This document shows positions 47,487 to 63,957 of a DNA stretch of 64,000 nt, piece by piece. The notes beneath the pieces are model-generated. The model made no database searches. It was not told where the DNA came from and saw nothing but the letters and a program-made list of their open reading frames with translations. The translations under genes and the position numbers were made by a program. The stretch comes from VRUE01 sp963840565 (GTDB lineage Bacteria > Actinomycetota > Thermoleophilia > Solirubrobacterales > 70-9). Position 1 is the stretch's first letter. Every line of letters begins with the position of its first letter. The DNA is taken from positions 11,856 through 75,855 of the forward strand of contig CAWIZH010000005.1 in NCBI GenBank assembly GCA_963840565.1. Direction: 5' to 3'.

Positions 47487-47570
47487 GCGGCGAAGCACTC
47501 GACCTCAAGGCGGCCGGCGGCTGGTATGGAGGGGGTGGACTCGGTCCGGGCGATCGGCGACGATGTAGCG

Positions 47571-48032
47571 ATGGTCGTCATTGACGAGAGATCACGCGTG
47601 CCGCGGCTCGACGAGGCCGCTCTGGAGCGCCTTAGTCACGCGCTTGATCGCGAAGGGGTGATCGCGGCGATGCTGATTGGCTCGCAGGCGCGGGGAACCG
47701 CTGGTCCGCTTTCGGACGTGGATATCGCCATTTGGCACGATCCCACCCTCGATTCTCGCGCGCGTCTCGACCTTCAGCTGAACCTCGCCCGAGACGCAGG
47801 GGGTGCCTTGGGCACTGATGAGATCGATGTGGTCATGCTCAACAATGCCCCGCCGTTGATGCGGCATCGCGCCATTCGCGACGGCAAGCGCTTGGTCGAG
47901 CGCAACCACGAGGAACGGGTGCGGCTGGAGACTCGGGCAATTTTGGATTACCTCGATACGGCGCCGCTGCGTGTCGAGCTGGGCCGTGGCGTGCGACGCC
48001 GAATACGGGAAGGGCGCTTTGGTCGACGCTAG
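47571..48032 (+). CDS. MntA-like nucleotidyltransferase antitoxin
   Basis: 153 residues. AAMLIGSQARGTAGPLSDVD-IAIW is the GS-x10-DxD motif; DEIDVVMLNNAPPLMRHRAI and the C-terminal ETRAILDYLDTAPLR are typical of MntA. Overlaps the HEPN gene by 14 nt. ATG 47571 was preferred; ATG 47526 in frame is possible. Confidence 0.83.
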   Translation: MVVIDERSRVPRLDEAALERLSHALDREGVIAAMLIGSQARGTAGPLSDVDIAIWHDPTLDSRARLDLQLNLARDAGGALGTDEIDVVMLNNAPPLMRHRAIRDGKRLVERNHEERVRLETRAILDYLDTAPLRVELGRGVRRRIREGRFGRR

Positions 48033-48462
48033 TCGAGTCGAAGCCCGGATACAGAGGCTTGAGGAGCTGATCGAGCGTCTCGACGAGGTGCGGCGGGCCG
48101 GCGAGGATGCCTATCTCGCCGACGAGCAGCAGCGCGCCGCGACCGAGCGCTGGCTGCAGGTCGCAGTCCAGATCTGTATCGACCTTGGCACCCAGCTCGT
48201 CGCCGAGCAATCGGCGCGACCCCCGTCTGACTATGCCGATGTCTTCAAGATCCTTGGGGAGAAGAAGGTAGTCCCGAGCGATCTCGCAGAGCGTCTCTCT
48301 GACGCGGCGAAGCAGCGCAATCTCATAGTGCACCTGTACATGGAGATCGACGACCGCTCCGTGTTCGCCTCACTGGCTCATCTCGATGACCTACGCGAGT
48401 TTGCCGCCGGCCTCGAACGATTGGTCCATTCGGACGATTTCGGCGCTGATCCTGAGGCTTGA
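48019..48462 (+). CDS. HepT-like HEPN toxin (DUF86)
   Basis: 147 residues from TTG 48019 (GGAAGGG upstream). The C-terminal part carries RNLIVHLYMEID, the R-x4-H-x-Y motif of HepT toxins; the Tyr is the residue adenylylated by MntA in characterised type VII pairs. A longer GTG start at 47971 would overlap the antitoxin gene by 62 nt. Confidence 0.85.
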   Translation: MVDASRVEARIQRLEELIERLDEVRRAGEDAYLADEQQRAATERWLQVAVQICIDLGTQLVAEQSARPPSDYADVFKILGEKKVVPSDLAERLSDAAKQRNLIVHLYMEIDDRSVFASLAHLDDLREFAAGLERLVHSDDFGADPEA

Positions 48463-48652
48463 CCTTCCCCTCATTCACCGCTCGCAGAACTGAGCGGAAC
48501 GAAGACGGCAACGCGGCGGAAGGTGCTGTGTTGCGGAGCGGCTTGACGCTCATGGCATCTCTCCGCCCATTTGTCGTCGCCCTCGCGACGGCTGCTCTCG
48601 GCTGAAAGACGGCGTGTCGACCGCGCCGGCGCCACCGCCGTTCCCCGCGACC

Positions 48653-50065
48653 TCATGCCGCCACCTCCGCCTGGGCGGTCTTGGCGGGGATCAGGCGGGG
48701 GCGCATGACGCCGAGGACCGTGGCCAGGGCGATCGCGATCAGGACCGCGGAGCCGGCGAGGACGGTGGGGACGCCTTCGGCGAGGGCCTGGGCTCCGGCG
48801 CCGTTGCTGGCGGCGGCGAAGACGGTGATCAGGGCGCCGACTCCCAGAGTGCCGCCGAGCTGGTGGGCGACGTTGATCAGGCCGGAGGCGGCGCCGGCGT
48901 CGGCATCGGCGACACCGGCCATGCCGGCGGTGGTGAGCGGAGTGAGCGCTGAGCCCATGCCGATCCCGAGCAGGATCAGCGGCGCTGCCATCTGGGTCAG
49001 GTAATCGGCCCCGGGGGAGATCTGGCCCAGCCAGAGCATTCCGAGCAGGGCGATGGTGAGGCCGGCAGCGAGGACCCGCGCCTCGCCGACGCGCGGCGTG
49101 ATCCGGGGCACCACCCGCACCATCGCGAAGACCGAGAGGGTCATCGGCAGGAAGGCGCATCCGGCCGCCAGGGCGCCGTAGCCCTGCACGCCCTGCAGGT
49201 ATTGGGTGAGGAAGAAGAAGGTCGAGTACATCGCCCCCACGACCATGATGCGGGCGACGTAGGCGCCGACTCGCTCGCGGCTCGAGAAGAGGCGCAGCGG
49301 CGTGATCGGCTGCTCGGCCCGCCGCTCGTTGGCGACGAAGAACGCCAGCAGCACCGCGGCCAGGGCAAAGGAGGCGAGCGACCCGGCGTCTCCCCAGCCA
49401 TCTTCGGCGGCGCGGATCAGGCCGTAGACGAGCGCGGTCATGCCGATCGTCGAGCTCAGTGCGCCGGGAAGATCGAAGTGGCCGGCGCGGCGCTCCGTCT
49501 CCGGCAGGTAGCGCGGTGCCAGCCAGATCAGCGCAGCCCCGAGCGGGACGTTGATGAAGAGGCCGGCACGCCAGGAGACCCAAGAGGTCAGCGCGCCGCC
49601 GAGCAGCAGGCCTACGCTGCCTCCGGCGCCGGCGACCGCGCTGTACCAGGCGACCGCGCGGGTGCGGGCGGGCCCCTCGGCAAAGCTGACGGTGAGCAGG
49701 GCGAGGGTCGACGGGGCGGCGATCGCCGCGCCGACCCCCTGCAGGGCGCGAGCGCCCAGCAGCCAGGCCGGCGACTGGGCGATGCCGCCGAGCATCGAGG
49801 CGAAGGTGAAGAGGGCGATGCCGGCGACGAAGACCTGGCGGCGGCCGAGGATGTCCCCGGCTCGAGCGCCGAGCAGCAGCAGGCCGCCAAAGGTCAGCGT
49901 GTAGGCGTTCTGCACCCAGGAGAGGCCGGTGGTCGAGAGGCCGAGGTCCTGGTGGATGCTCGGCAGCGCCGTGATCACCACCGAGATGTCGAGGATGATC
50001 ATCAGGTAGCAGCCGAGAATGATGGCGAGCACGAAGGCGGGGTTGCGGTCGCTCTTGGAAGTCAT
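48653..50065 (-). CDS. MFS drug exporter, DHA2 (14-TM) family
   Basis: 470 residues with about 14 hydrophobic helices. LDISVVITALPSIHQDLGLS in helix 1 and GARAGDILGRRQVFVAGI (motif A) are typical of EmrB/QacA-type proton-coupled exporters. Divergent from a TetR regulator with three operators between them, so expression is probably induced by the transported compound. Confidence 0.9.
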   Translation of the reverse strand: MTSKSDRNPAFVLAIILGCYLMIILDISVVITALPSIHQDLGLSTTGLSWVQNAYTLTFGGLLLLGARAGDILGRRQVFVAGIALFTFASMLGGIAQSPAWLLGARALQGVGAAIAAPSTLALLTVSFAEGPARTRAVAWYSAVAGAGGSVGLLLGGALTSWVSWRAGLFINVPLGAALIWLAPRYLPETERRAGHFDLPGALSSTIGMTALVYGLIRAAEDGWGDAGSLASFALAAVLLAFFVANERRAEQPITPLRLFSSRERVGAYVARIMVVGAMYSTFFFLTQYLQGVQGYGALAAGCAFLPMTLSVFAMVRVVPRITPRVGEARVLAAGLTIALLGMLWLGQISPGADYLTQMAAPLILLGIGMGSALTPLTTAGMAGVADADAGAASGLINVAHQLGGTLGVGALITVFAAASNGAGAQALAEGVPTVLAGSAVLIAIALATVLGVMRPRLIPAKTAQAEVAA

Positions 50066-50103
50066 GGAGTCCTTTTCTGAAGCGGGGCAATTCGGTGATA
50101 AAC

Positions 50104-50173
50104 TGGAGGGGCCCTCCGGGTAATTCGGAGGTGGCCTCCGCTTTCAGTGAGCACTATACGGAGGATGCCTCCG
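50104..50173. promoter_or_regulatory. Three phased TetR operator sites
   Basis: Three GGAGG-N3-CCTCC palindromes: TGGAGGGGCCCTCCG (50104-50118), CGGAGGTGGCCTCCG (50126-50140) and CGGAGGATGCCTCCG (50159-50173). Their starts are 22 and 33 bp apart, i.e. on the same DNA face. They lie between the MFS and TetR genes and should control both. Confidence 0.75.
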
Positions 50174-50199
50174 CTTTGTCAAGAGATCGGAAGAAATTC

Positions 50200-50799
50200 G
50201 TGAACGCGAACCCCAGCGACGTAGTCACCCTGGCGCCCCGGCCCAAGCGCGCCGACGCCCGGCGCAACTACGAGAAGCTGATTGCGGCGGCGCGTGAGGA
50301 GTTCGCCGAGGAGGGCACCGGCGCCACCCTCGAGGACGTCGCCCGTCGCGCCGGGGTGGGGATCGGGACCCTCTACCGCCACTTCCCGACCCGCCAGGAC
50401 CTGCTCGAAGCCGTCTACCTGGACGAAGTCCAGGCGATCTGCGACTCGGCCGAGAAGTACGTCGACCAGCCGCCGCTGGAGGCACTGACCGGATGGCTGC
50501 ACGAGTTCGTCGGCTTCGCCGCGAAGAAGCGCGCCCTCGCCGAGGAGCTGTTCGCCTATGTCGATCGCGACTCGCCCGTCTTCAGCTCCTGCGCCAACGC
50601 GATCTACGGCGCCGGCGAGGACCTGCTGAAGCGTGCCCAGGGGGCGGGCGCCGTCCGCGCCGACGTCGACATCTCCGACGTCACCAAGATGGTCGGCGGC
50701 ATCGCCGCGATCCGCACCGCCGACGCCGAGCAGATCGACCGCATCCTCGGCCTCGCGCTCGACGGACTGCGCGCCGCCCCAGAGGGCCAGAGCGCCTAA
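50200..50799 (+). CDS. TetR-family repressor
   Basis: 199 residues from GTG 50200. N-terminal helix-turn-helix: ATLEDVARRAGVGIGTLYRH then FPTRQDLLEAVY. The C-terminal ligand-binding domain is helical (LFAYVDRDSPVFSSCANAIY). The longer open frame from 50095 runs through the operators and was rejected. Likely repressor of the divergent exporter and itself. Its stop overlaps the convergent AHSA1 gene stop. Confidence 0.88.
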   Translation: MNANPSDVVTLAPRPKRADARRNYEKLIAAAREEFAEEGTGATLEDVARRAGVGIGTLYRHFPTRQDLLEAVYLDEVQAICDSAEKYVDQPPLEALTGWLHEFVGFAAKKRALAEELFAYVDRDSPVFSSCANAIYGAGEDLLKRAQGAGAVRADVDISDVTKMVGGIAAIRTADAEQIDRILGLALDGLRAAPEGQSA

Positions 50800-51248
50800 C
50801 CCCCAGGCCGCTCCGTCTCTAGCACCCGTCCGAGGTTGTCGAAACACCTGGTCCAGCCGCCTTCGTGGGAGAGGACCGATTCCTCGTCGGGGAGGTTGCT
50901 GTGGGTGAAGCGCACGGTGGTGGCCCCGCCGGCCTCCTCGAAGTCGATCTCGATCAGCGTCTCCCGGTCCTCGTCGTCGTTATCCCAGGTCCAGGTGAAG
51001 GCCAGGCGATTCGGCGGGTCGATCTCGGTGTAGCGGCCGCCACCGCCATGCCGCTTGTCTTTGTGCGGGTCGCGCATGACCACGCGCACGGCGCCACCGA
51101 GGCGCAGGTCGACCTTGGCCTCGGGGGTCTCCCAGTCGTGCTCGGCATGGAACCAGCGGCGCAGTACCTCCTCGCTGGTCCAGGCGTCGAAGACCGCTTG
51201 GGCGGGGGCCTGGAAGGTGCGCTCGATCTGCAGCGTCTCGCCGCTCAT
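50796..51248 (-). CDS. SRPBCC/AHSA1-domain protein
   Basis: 150 residues. IERTFQAPAQAVFDAWTSEE, LRRWFHAEHDWETPEAKVDL and the C-terminal GGWTRCFDNLGRVLE are the Activator-of-Hsp90-ATPase-like fold, a hydrophobic-ligand-binding helix-grip. Start overlaps the upstream small gene (ATGA). Last gene of the ArsR-led operon. Ligand unknown. Confidence 0.88.
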   Translation of the reverse strand: MSGETLQIERTFQAPAQAVFDAWTSEEVLRRWFHAEHDWETPEAKVDLRLGGAVRVVMRDPHKDKRHGGGGRYTEIDPPNRLAFTWTWDNDDEDRETLIEIDFEEAGGATTVRFTHSNLPDEESVLSHEGGWTRCFDNLGRVLETERPGG

Positions 51249-51379
51249 CGGTCCCGATCCTCTCGGCGTCGCAGGTGCACGGCAAGCCAGGCCCGCGCCA
51301 CGACCACCGTGCCGGGACCGGCCAGCCAGGGCAGCAGCTCCTCCACCGGCACGCCGCCGACGTGGGCGAGCGGGATCAC
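51245..51379 (-). CDS. Small membrane protein (44 aa) in ArsR operon
   Basis: GTG start at 51379 overlaps the stop of the DUF899 gene (GTGA), and its stop overlaps the AHSA1 start (ATGA). One hydrophobic helix (VEELLPWLAGPGTVVVARAW) is followed by a basic end (LAVHLRRREDRDR). The double 4-nt overlap strongly supports translation. Function unknown. Confidence 0.68.
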   Translation of the reverse strand: MIPLAHVGGVPVEELLPWLAGPGTVVVARAWLAVHLRRREDRDR

Positions 51380-52107
51380 GTGCTGCTCGATCCGCGCTGC
51401 GAGGCGGTCGCGTCCGAGAGCGCGTGCTCGAAGTCGCTCGCGTCCTCGTACTCGTCGTGGAGGTTCCACCACACGTAGGCCTGGGTCTGCGGGTAGCCCT
51501 CGGGCGAGTCCTCCCACTTCTCCTGGCGGCCAAGCGCGGTGATGTCCAGGTAGGACCAGATGCTGCCGAGCGCCTCGTCACCGCGCTTGTCGGTGAAGTA
51601 GGTGCGGTAGATCCGGTTCTCGTCGTCGCGGTAGAAGACGTTGGTGCCGTGCCATTCGTCGACGCCGAAGTCGGGGTCGAAATCGTCGGTGAGCGTGTAC
51701 CAGGGCATCTCCCAGCCCATCCGCTTGCGGTAGCGCTCGATGTCGGCCTGGGGCGCCCGGGAAACGTGCGCGAAGGTGGTGTCGCGCGCGTTCAGGTGGG
51801 CCAGGTTGGCGACTTCGTCGGCCATGAACGAGCAACCGCGGCAGCCACTCTCCGGCCAGTCGGCGACGCCGGGCTCGAAGAAGAAGCGGTAGAGGATCAG
51901 CTGGCGCCGGCCCTCGAATAGGTCGAGCAGGCTCGCCGGCCCGTTGGGACCCTCGAAGCGGTAGTCCTTCTCGACGGCCATCCGCGGCATCCGCCGTCGC
52001 TCGGCGGCCAGCGCGTCGCGGGCCCGGGTCAGCTCCTTCTCCTTGACCAGCAGCTCCTCGCGGGCGGAGTCCCACTCCTGCGGCGAGACGATCGGCGGCA
52101 TCTTCAT
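51376..52107 (-). CDS. DUF899 thioredoxin-like family protein
   Basis: 243 residues. YRFEGPNGPASLLDLFEGRR, LILYRFFFEPG, GCRGCSFMADEVANLAHLNA and FFTD-like strands define the DUF899 family with a thioredoxin-like fold; CRGC is at the position of the active-site pair. Role not established. Starts 4 nt inside the upstream ArsR gene. Confidence 0.85.
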   Translation of the reverse strand: MKMPPIVSPQEWDSAREELLVKEKELTRARDALAAERRRMPRMAVEKDYRFEGPNGPASLLDLFEGRRQLILYRFFFEPGVADWPESGCRGCSFMADEVANLAHLNARDTTFAHVSRAPQADIERYRKRMGWEMPWYTLTDDFDPDFGVDEWHGTNVFYRDDENRIYRTYFTDKRGDEALGSIWSYLDITALGRQEKWEDSPEGYPQTQAYVWWNLHDEYEDASDFEHALSDATASQRGSSST

Positions 52108-52415
52108 TTCGACTCCTCCTTCAAGTAGTCATCGACGACATCGAACAGGCGCCCCCAGAGGGCGCGCTGGCGATCCATCCAGTCGGCCGCCTCGTCGAGC
52201 ACCTTGGGCTCGAGCGAGAGGCGGTGCGTTCGGCCCTCTATTACCCGTGTGACGACGCCCGTCTCCTCCAGGACCTTCAGGTGCTTGGAGATCGCCGGCT
52301 TGGAGACGTCGAAACCGCGGGTGACTTCACCGACGGTCGCCGGGCCAACGGCGAGGCGTTCGACGATCCCGCGGCGGATCGGATGCGAGAGTGCCCTGAA
52401 CGAATCGTTAACCAT
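52104..52415 (-). CDS. ArsR-family HTH regulator
   Basis: 103 residues with a winged helix: RALSHPIRRGIVERLAVGPA, ATVGEVTRGFDVSKPAISKH then LKVLEETGVVTRV. No metal-binding Cys motif, as in the ArsR regulators commonly paired with AHSA1 genes. ACCATTTGGT over its start codon is a possible operator. First gene of a four-gene overlapping operon. Confidence 0.9.
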   Translation of the reverse strand: MVNDSFRALSHPIRRGIVERLAVGPATVGEVTRGFDVSKPAISKHLKVLEETGVVTRVIEGRTHRLSLEPKVLDEAADWMDRQRALWGRLFDVVDDYLKEESK

Positions 52416-52480
52416 TTGGTGAACAATAGCGCAGACGTCGATGAGCTACGCCGAGCGCTATTCTTCGATTCAGCCTCGTG

Positions 52481-52498
52481 CCTCGGCCCGGGGTTTTT
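52481..52498 (+). terminator. Terminator-like hairpin in the rpmG leader
   Basis: CCTCG-GCC-CGGGG (52481-52493) followed by TTTTT. No plus-strand gene ends upstream, so it may work as an attenuator 36 nt before rpmG. The stem is only 5 bp. Confidence 0.4.
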
Positions 52499-52533
52499 CC
52501 TTGTAACGGCGCGTAAGTAATCGAGGGATACAC

Positions 52534-52698
52534 ATGGCTCGCGGAGATGTCCGCATCGCGGTGACGCTGGCTTGCGAAGACTGCAAGCGGCGCAACTATC
52601 AGACAAATAAGTCCAGGCGGAACTCGCCGGATCGCATCGAGCTGCGCAAGTTTTGCCACTGGTGCGGACAACACACGGCGCACAAGGAGACGCGCTAG
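52534..52698 (+). CDS. rpmG: 50S ribosomal protein L33
   Basis: 54 residues with the zinc-type L33 pattern: MARGDVRIAVTLACEDCKRR, NYQTNKSRRNSPDRIELRKF and CHWCGQHTAHKETR. Both Cys pairs are present. It starts the cluster, with GAGGGA upstream. The secE gene follows 5 nt later. Confidence 0.95.
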   Translation: MARGDVRIAVTLACEDCKRRNYQTNKSRRNSPDRIELRKFCHWCGQHTAHKETR

Positions 52699-52703
52699 CT
52701 CCG

Positions 52704-53233
52704 ATGGCGAAGACGCGCGCACAGCGCAAGGCCGAGCGTCGGGCTCGCGAAGAAAAGGAGCTCAAACGCGCCGGCGAAGAGCGTGGCGCCCAGTCGCGCG
52801 CTCAGCACGACACCCAGGTGCCGGTCTCCGGCGAGATCGCCGAGATCGAAGCGGTCGAGGCCGGCATGGCCGTCGGCGCTCCCGAGGCGGCGCTGGAAAC
52901 GCCCGACGCGCCCAAGGCTTCCTCCCGCGCCGCAGCGCCGCGCCGAGGCCAAGGCCCTGAAGGAAAGCGAGAAGCGCCAGCGCGCCGAGCAGAAGCGCCG
53001 CGAGAGCGAGCAGCTCGCCAAGAAGCAGAAACAGGCTTCGGCGGAACGCCAGCGCGGCGGCGTCATCGGCTTCCTCGCCTCCTGCTGGGCCGAGCTCAAG
53101 AAGGTCCAGTGGCCCGACCGCGACACCCTGGTCCAGGCCACCGCCGTCACGATCATCTTCGTCGCTGTCGCCGCCACTTACCTCGGCGCGCTCGACGCTG
53201 CTCTTCAGCTACCTCGTCAAGCAGATCCTTTAG
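52704..53233 (+). CDS. secE: Preprotein translocase subunit SecE, frame disrupted
   Basis: Membrane subunit of the SecYEG channel. The N-terminal part (MAKTRAQRKAERRAREEKEL) reads in the first frame, the conserved GVIGFLASCWAELKKVQWPD and the membrane helix in the +1 frame, and the C-terminal LFSYLVKQIL with stop in the +2 frame. One extra base is thus needed near 52940 and one near 53199. A long charged N-terminal extension precedes the usual SecE core. The gene is essential, so the shifts are probably sequence errors. Confidence 0.85.
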
Positions 53234-53262
53234 CGGATCTCCGAACAAAGGCTTCTAAAAGT

Positions 53263-53787
53263 ATGTATCGCTGGTACGTGATCAACACCTACTCGGGGCA
53301 CGAGAACAAGGTCAAGCACAACCTCGAGCACCGGGTTCAGACGATGAGCCAGAACCGCAACGTGCGCCAGGTCGTCGTCCCCACCGAGCAGGTGATGGAA
53401 CTGGGCAAAGACGGCCAGAAAGAACCGAAAGAGAAGCGCACGATGCCGGGCTACGTCCTGGTCAACATGGAGATGACCGACGACGCCTGGGGCCTGGTCA
53501 AGAACACTCCCGGGGTGACCGGCTTCGTCGGCTCGCGCAACAAGCCGGTGCCGCTCTCCAAACCCGAGGTCGACCGGCTGCTGCACCGCGAGACGGCGGA
53601 GCGGCCGCGCACCCAGGCCCAGTTCTCGATCGGCGAGTCGGTCAAGGTCGTCTCCGGCCCGCTCTCCGACTTCTCCGGCGAGATCGCCGAGATCAACGAG
53701 GACGCCGCCAAACTCAAGGTCCTGGTCTCGATCTTCGGTCGCGAGACCCCGGTCGAGGTCGGCTACGACCAGGTAAAGAAGATTTAG
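53263..53787 (+). CDS. nusG: Transcription termination/antitermination protein NusG
   Basis: 174 residues. N-terminal NGN domain (MYRWYVINTYSGHENKVKHN) and C-terminal KOW domain (FSIGESVKVVSGPLSDFSGE). Binds RNA polymerase and links it to Rho or the ribosome. The gene is intact. It starts 29 nt after the secE stop. Confidence 0.96.
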   Translation: MYRWYVINTYSGHENKVKHNLEHRVQTMSQNRNVRQVVVPTEQVMELGKDGQKEPKEKRTMPGYVLVNMEMTDDAWGLVKNTPGVTGFVGSRNKPVPLSKPEVDRLLHRETAERPRTQAQFSIGESVKVVSGPLSDFSGEIAEINEDAAKLKVLVSIFGRETPVEVGYDQVKKI

Positions 53788-53816
53788 CCGGGCGCCCGCT
53801 ACCCTCTCCGATCCCG

Positions 53817-54239
53817 ATGGCAAAGAAAGTCCTCACACAGATCAAGCTGCAGATCTCGGCCGGCTCGGCGAACCCGGCGCCGCCGGTGGGCCCGGCGCTG
53901 GGCCAGCACGGGGTCAACATCATGGAGTTCTGCAAGGCGTTCAACTCGCAGACCCAGTCCGAAGGCGGGACGATCATCCCGGTCGAAATCACGGTCTACG
54001 AGGACCGCTCCTTCACCTTCATCACCAAGACGCCCCCGGCGGCGGTGCTGATCAAGGAGGCGATCGGGATCAAGAAGGGCTCCGGCGAGCCCCACGTCAA
54101 CAAGGTGGGGACGATCTCGATGGACCAGGTCCGCCAGATCGCCGAGCGCAAGATGCCCGACCTCAACGCCAACGACCTCGACGCCGCCTCGAAAATCATC
54201 GCCGGCACCGCCCGCTCGATGGGCGTGGACGTCAAATGA
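53817..54239 (+). CDS. rplK: 50S ribosomal protein L11
   Basis: 140 residues, complete. KKVLTQIKLQISAGSANPAP then GPALGQHGVNIMEFCKAFN is the L11 N-terminus. Part of the GTPase-associated centre. No ribosome binding site before the ATG. Confidence 0.97.
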   Translation: MAKKVLTQIKLQISAGSANPAPPVGPALGQHGVNIMEFCKAFNSQTQSEGGTIIPVEITVYEDRSFTFITKTPPAAVLIKEAIGIKKGSGEPHVNKVGTISMDQVRQIAERKMPDLNANDLDAASKIIAGTARSMGVDVK

Positions 54240-54242
54240 GCC

Positions 54243-54986
54243 ATGGCCCACGGCAAGCGCTACCGCAAACAGCTCGGCAAAATCGAGCGCGAGCATGCTT
54301 ACCCGCCGGCCGAGGCGATCGCCCTGGTCAAGGAGACCGCCAGCGCCAACTTCGACGAGACGGTCGAGCTGCACGTGCTGCTCGGGGTCAACGTCCGCCA
54401 CGCCGAGGAGCAGCTGCGCGGCACCCTGGCGCTGCCCCACGGCCTCGGCAAGGACGTCACCGTGGCCGTCTTCGCCCAGGGCCAGCAGGCCCGCGACGCC
54501 GAGGCGGCCGGAGCCGACTTCGTCGGCGGCGACGACCTCGCCAAGAAAGTCGAGGAGGAGGGCTGGACCGACTTCGACGTCGCGATCGCCACCCCCCAGA
54601 TGATGGGAACGGTCGGCAAGCTCGGCCGCGTCCTCGGCCCTCAGGGCAAGATGCCGAACCCGAAGGTCGGCACGGTCACCGACGACGTCGAGAAAGCGGT
54701 CAGCGAGTCCAAGGCGGGCAAGGTCGAGTACCGCACCGACCGCCAGGCGATCGTCCACATGGCGATCGGCAAGGCGAGCCTCGACGCCGACAAACTGCTC
54801 GACAACTTCAGCGTGGTGATGGAGGAGATCGTCCGCGCCAAGCCCTCAGCGGCAAAAGGCCGCTACATCGTCTCCTGCACCCTGACCACGACGATGGGCC
54901 CGGGGATCCGGGTCGACGCCTCCAAGGTCGGCGACCGCGACGCCGACGCTGCGCCCCAGGCAGCAGAGGAACCCGTAACGGCCTAG
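54243..54986 (+). CDS. rplA: 50S ribosomal protein L1
   Basis: 247 residues, complete. Typical TPQMMGTVGKLGRVLGPQGK and MPNPKVGTVTDDV. L1 stalk protein, which in many bacteria represses its own operon. Starts 3 nt after the rplK stop. Confidence 0.97.
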   Translation: MAHGKRYRKQLGKIEREHAYPPAEAIALVKETASANFDETVELHVLLGVNVRHAEEQLRGTLALPHGLGKDVTVAVFAQGQQARDAEAAGADFVGGDDLAKKVEEEGWTDFDVAIATPQMMGTVGKLGRVLGPQGKMPNPKVGTVTDDVEKAVSESKAGKVEYRTDRQAIVHMAIGKASLDADKLLDNFSVVMEEIVRAKPSAAKGRYIVSCTLTTTMGPGIRVDASKVGDRDADAAPQAAEEPVTA

Positions 54987-54994
54987 ACTGCGCC

Positions 54995-55050
54995 GTCGCA
55001 ACCCGAGACCATCGGCCGGGCCGTGCCCGTAAGCTCCGATGCAGGTAGAC
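54995..55050 (+). ncRNA. L10-type ribosomal protein leader
   Basis: AGAC before CATCGG (55010-55015), pairing with CCGATG (55036-55041), followed by CAGGT. An internal hairpin GGGC-CGT-GCCC (55018-55028) lies between. AGAC-helix-helix-xxGGT corresponds to the kink-turn arrangement of the L10 leader, the binding site of the L10(L12)4 complex for autorepression of rplJL. Position directly before rplJ supports it. Confidence 0.7.
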
Positions 55051-55052
55051 GA

Positions 55053-55754
55053 ATGAACCGAGACGAGAAGTCAGCCACAATCGAGGAGATCGCCGCCCAG
55101 ATCGAGGCATCTGAGGCGATTTTCGCGGTCGACTACAAGGGGATCAGCGTCCCCCAGGCGGCCGAACTGCGCGCCAAGCTGCGCGAGTCCGACGCCAGCT
55201 TCCGCATCGTCAAGAACCGCCTGAGCAAAATCGCCGCCGGCAAAGCCGGCGAGGAGCGCCTCGACGATCTGCTCAAGGGCCCGACCGCCCTGACCTTCGT
55301 CCGCGGCGACACCGCTCAGGCGGCGAAGACGATCTCGAGCTTCAGCAAAGCGAACGACGTGCTGACCTTCAAGGGCGGCTTCATGGAAGGCCTCAGCCTC
55401 GACGAGGAGCGCTTCGAGGCGATCGCCAAGCTGCCCGGCCGCGAAGTCCTGATCGGCCAGTTCGCCGGCGTCGTCGCCAGCCCCCTGACCGGCCTGGTCC
55501 GCGGCCTCGGCTCGATGATCCAAGGCCTGGCCTCGCAGCTCGGCCAGATCGCCGACCAGGGCCTGCGTCTCCGGCGAGGCGCCCGCGGCGGAGGAGACGC
55601 CTGCGGCCGAGGAGCCCGCTGCTGAAGGATGCACCTGCGGCTGAGGCCACCGAGGACGCCCCGGCGGCGGAGGCTGAGACAGATGCTTCCGAGCGACGAT
55701 GAGACTTCTGAGGACACAACTTCAAACGACGATGCGAGCAAGGAAGAGGAGTAG
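55053..55754 (+). CDS. rplJ: 50S ribosomal protein L10, C-terminal frame disrupted
   Basis: L10 anchors L7/L12 on the ribosome. Residues 1-170 (MNRDEKSATIEEIAAQIEAS to LASQLGQIADQG) read normally. The acidic C-terminal tail then reads in other frames: VSGEAPAAEETPAAEEPAAE, APAAEATEDAPAAEAETDAS and DDETSEDTTSNDDASKEEE. One extra base each near 55565, 55628 and 55697 would restore a 232-residue protein ending at 55754, directly before rplL. The uninterrupted first frame stops at 55625. Confidence 0.85.
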
Positions 55755-56147
55755 ATGGCTACCAAGATTTCAACCGAGGACTGGATCGAGGAGCTGAAGA
55801 GCATCTCGGTGCTCGAGCTCTCCGAGCGGATCAAAGCTCTGGAGGAGGAGTTTGGCGTCTCCGCGACCGCTGTCGCCGCCGCGGCCCCGGCCGCTGCCGG
55901 CGCCCCCGCCGACGGTGGCGGTGCCGAGGAGGAGTCCTCGACGGTCGACGTCGTGCTGACCGAGGTCGGCGGCCAGAAGGTCCCCGTGATCAAGGTCGTC
56001 CGCGCGGCAACCGGGCTCGGCCTGAAAGAGGCCAAGGCGATGGTCGACGAGGCTCCGAAGGCGATCAAGGAGGGCATCGATCGCGAGGAGGCCGACAAGC
56101 TGAAGGCCGAGCTCGAGGAGGCCGGCGCCACGGTCGAGCTCAAGTAA
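55755..56147 (+). CDS. rplL: 50S ribosomal protein L7/L12
   Basis: 130 residues, complete. N-terminal dimerisation part (WIEELKSISVLELSERIKAL), Ala/Gly hinge, and the C-terminal KVPVIKVVRAATGLGLKEAK domain. Binds elongation factors. The ATG follows directly after the restored rplJ stop. The 156 bp to rpoB (56148-56303) hold no gene and no clear terminator. Confidence 0.97.
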   Translation: MATKISTEDWIEELKSISVLELSERIKALEEEFGVSATAVAAAAPAAAGAPADGGGAEEESSTVDVVLTEVGGQKVPVIKVVRAATGLGLKEAKAMVDEAPKAIKEGIDREEADKLKAELEEAGATVELK

Positions 56148-56303
56148 AGCTCGCATCAACCGCGGTTGGAACCCTGGCAGGGAGCCAAATCTGCGGCAGA
56201 GCGCGGCCGTGTGTTATTTTTCGCGGTCGCGCCCAGTTGAGTTCCCTGCCCAATATCTGCGCTGTCCCTAACGTCCCTCTGACCTTCTGAGGAGTCGCCC
56301 GTC

Positions 56304-63950
<7,647 letters not shown>

Positions 63951-63957
63951 TTGCGGG

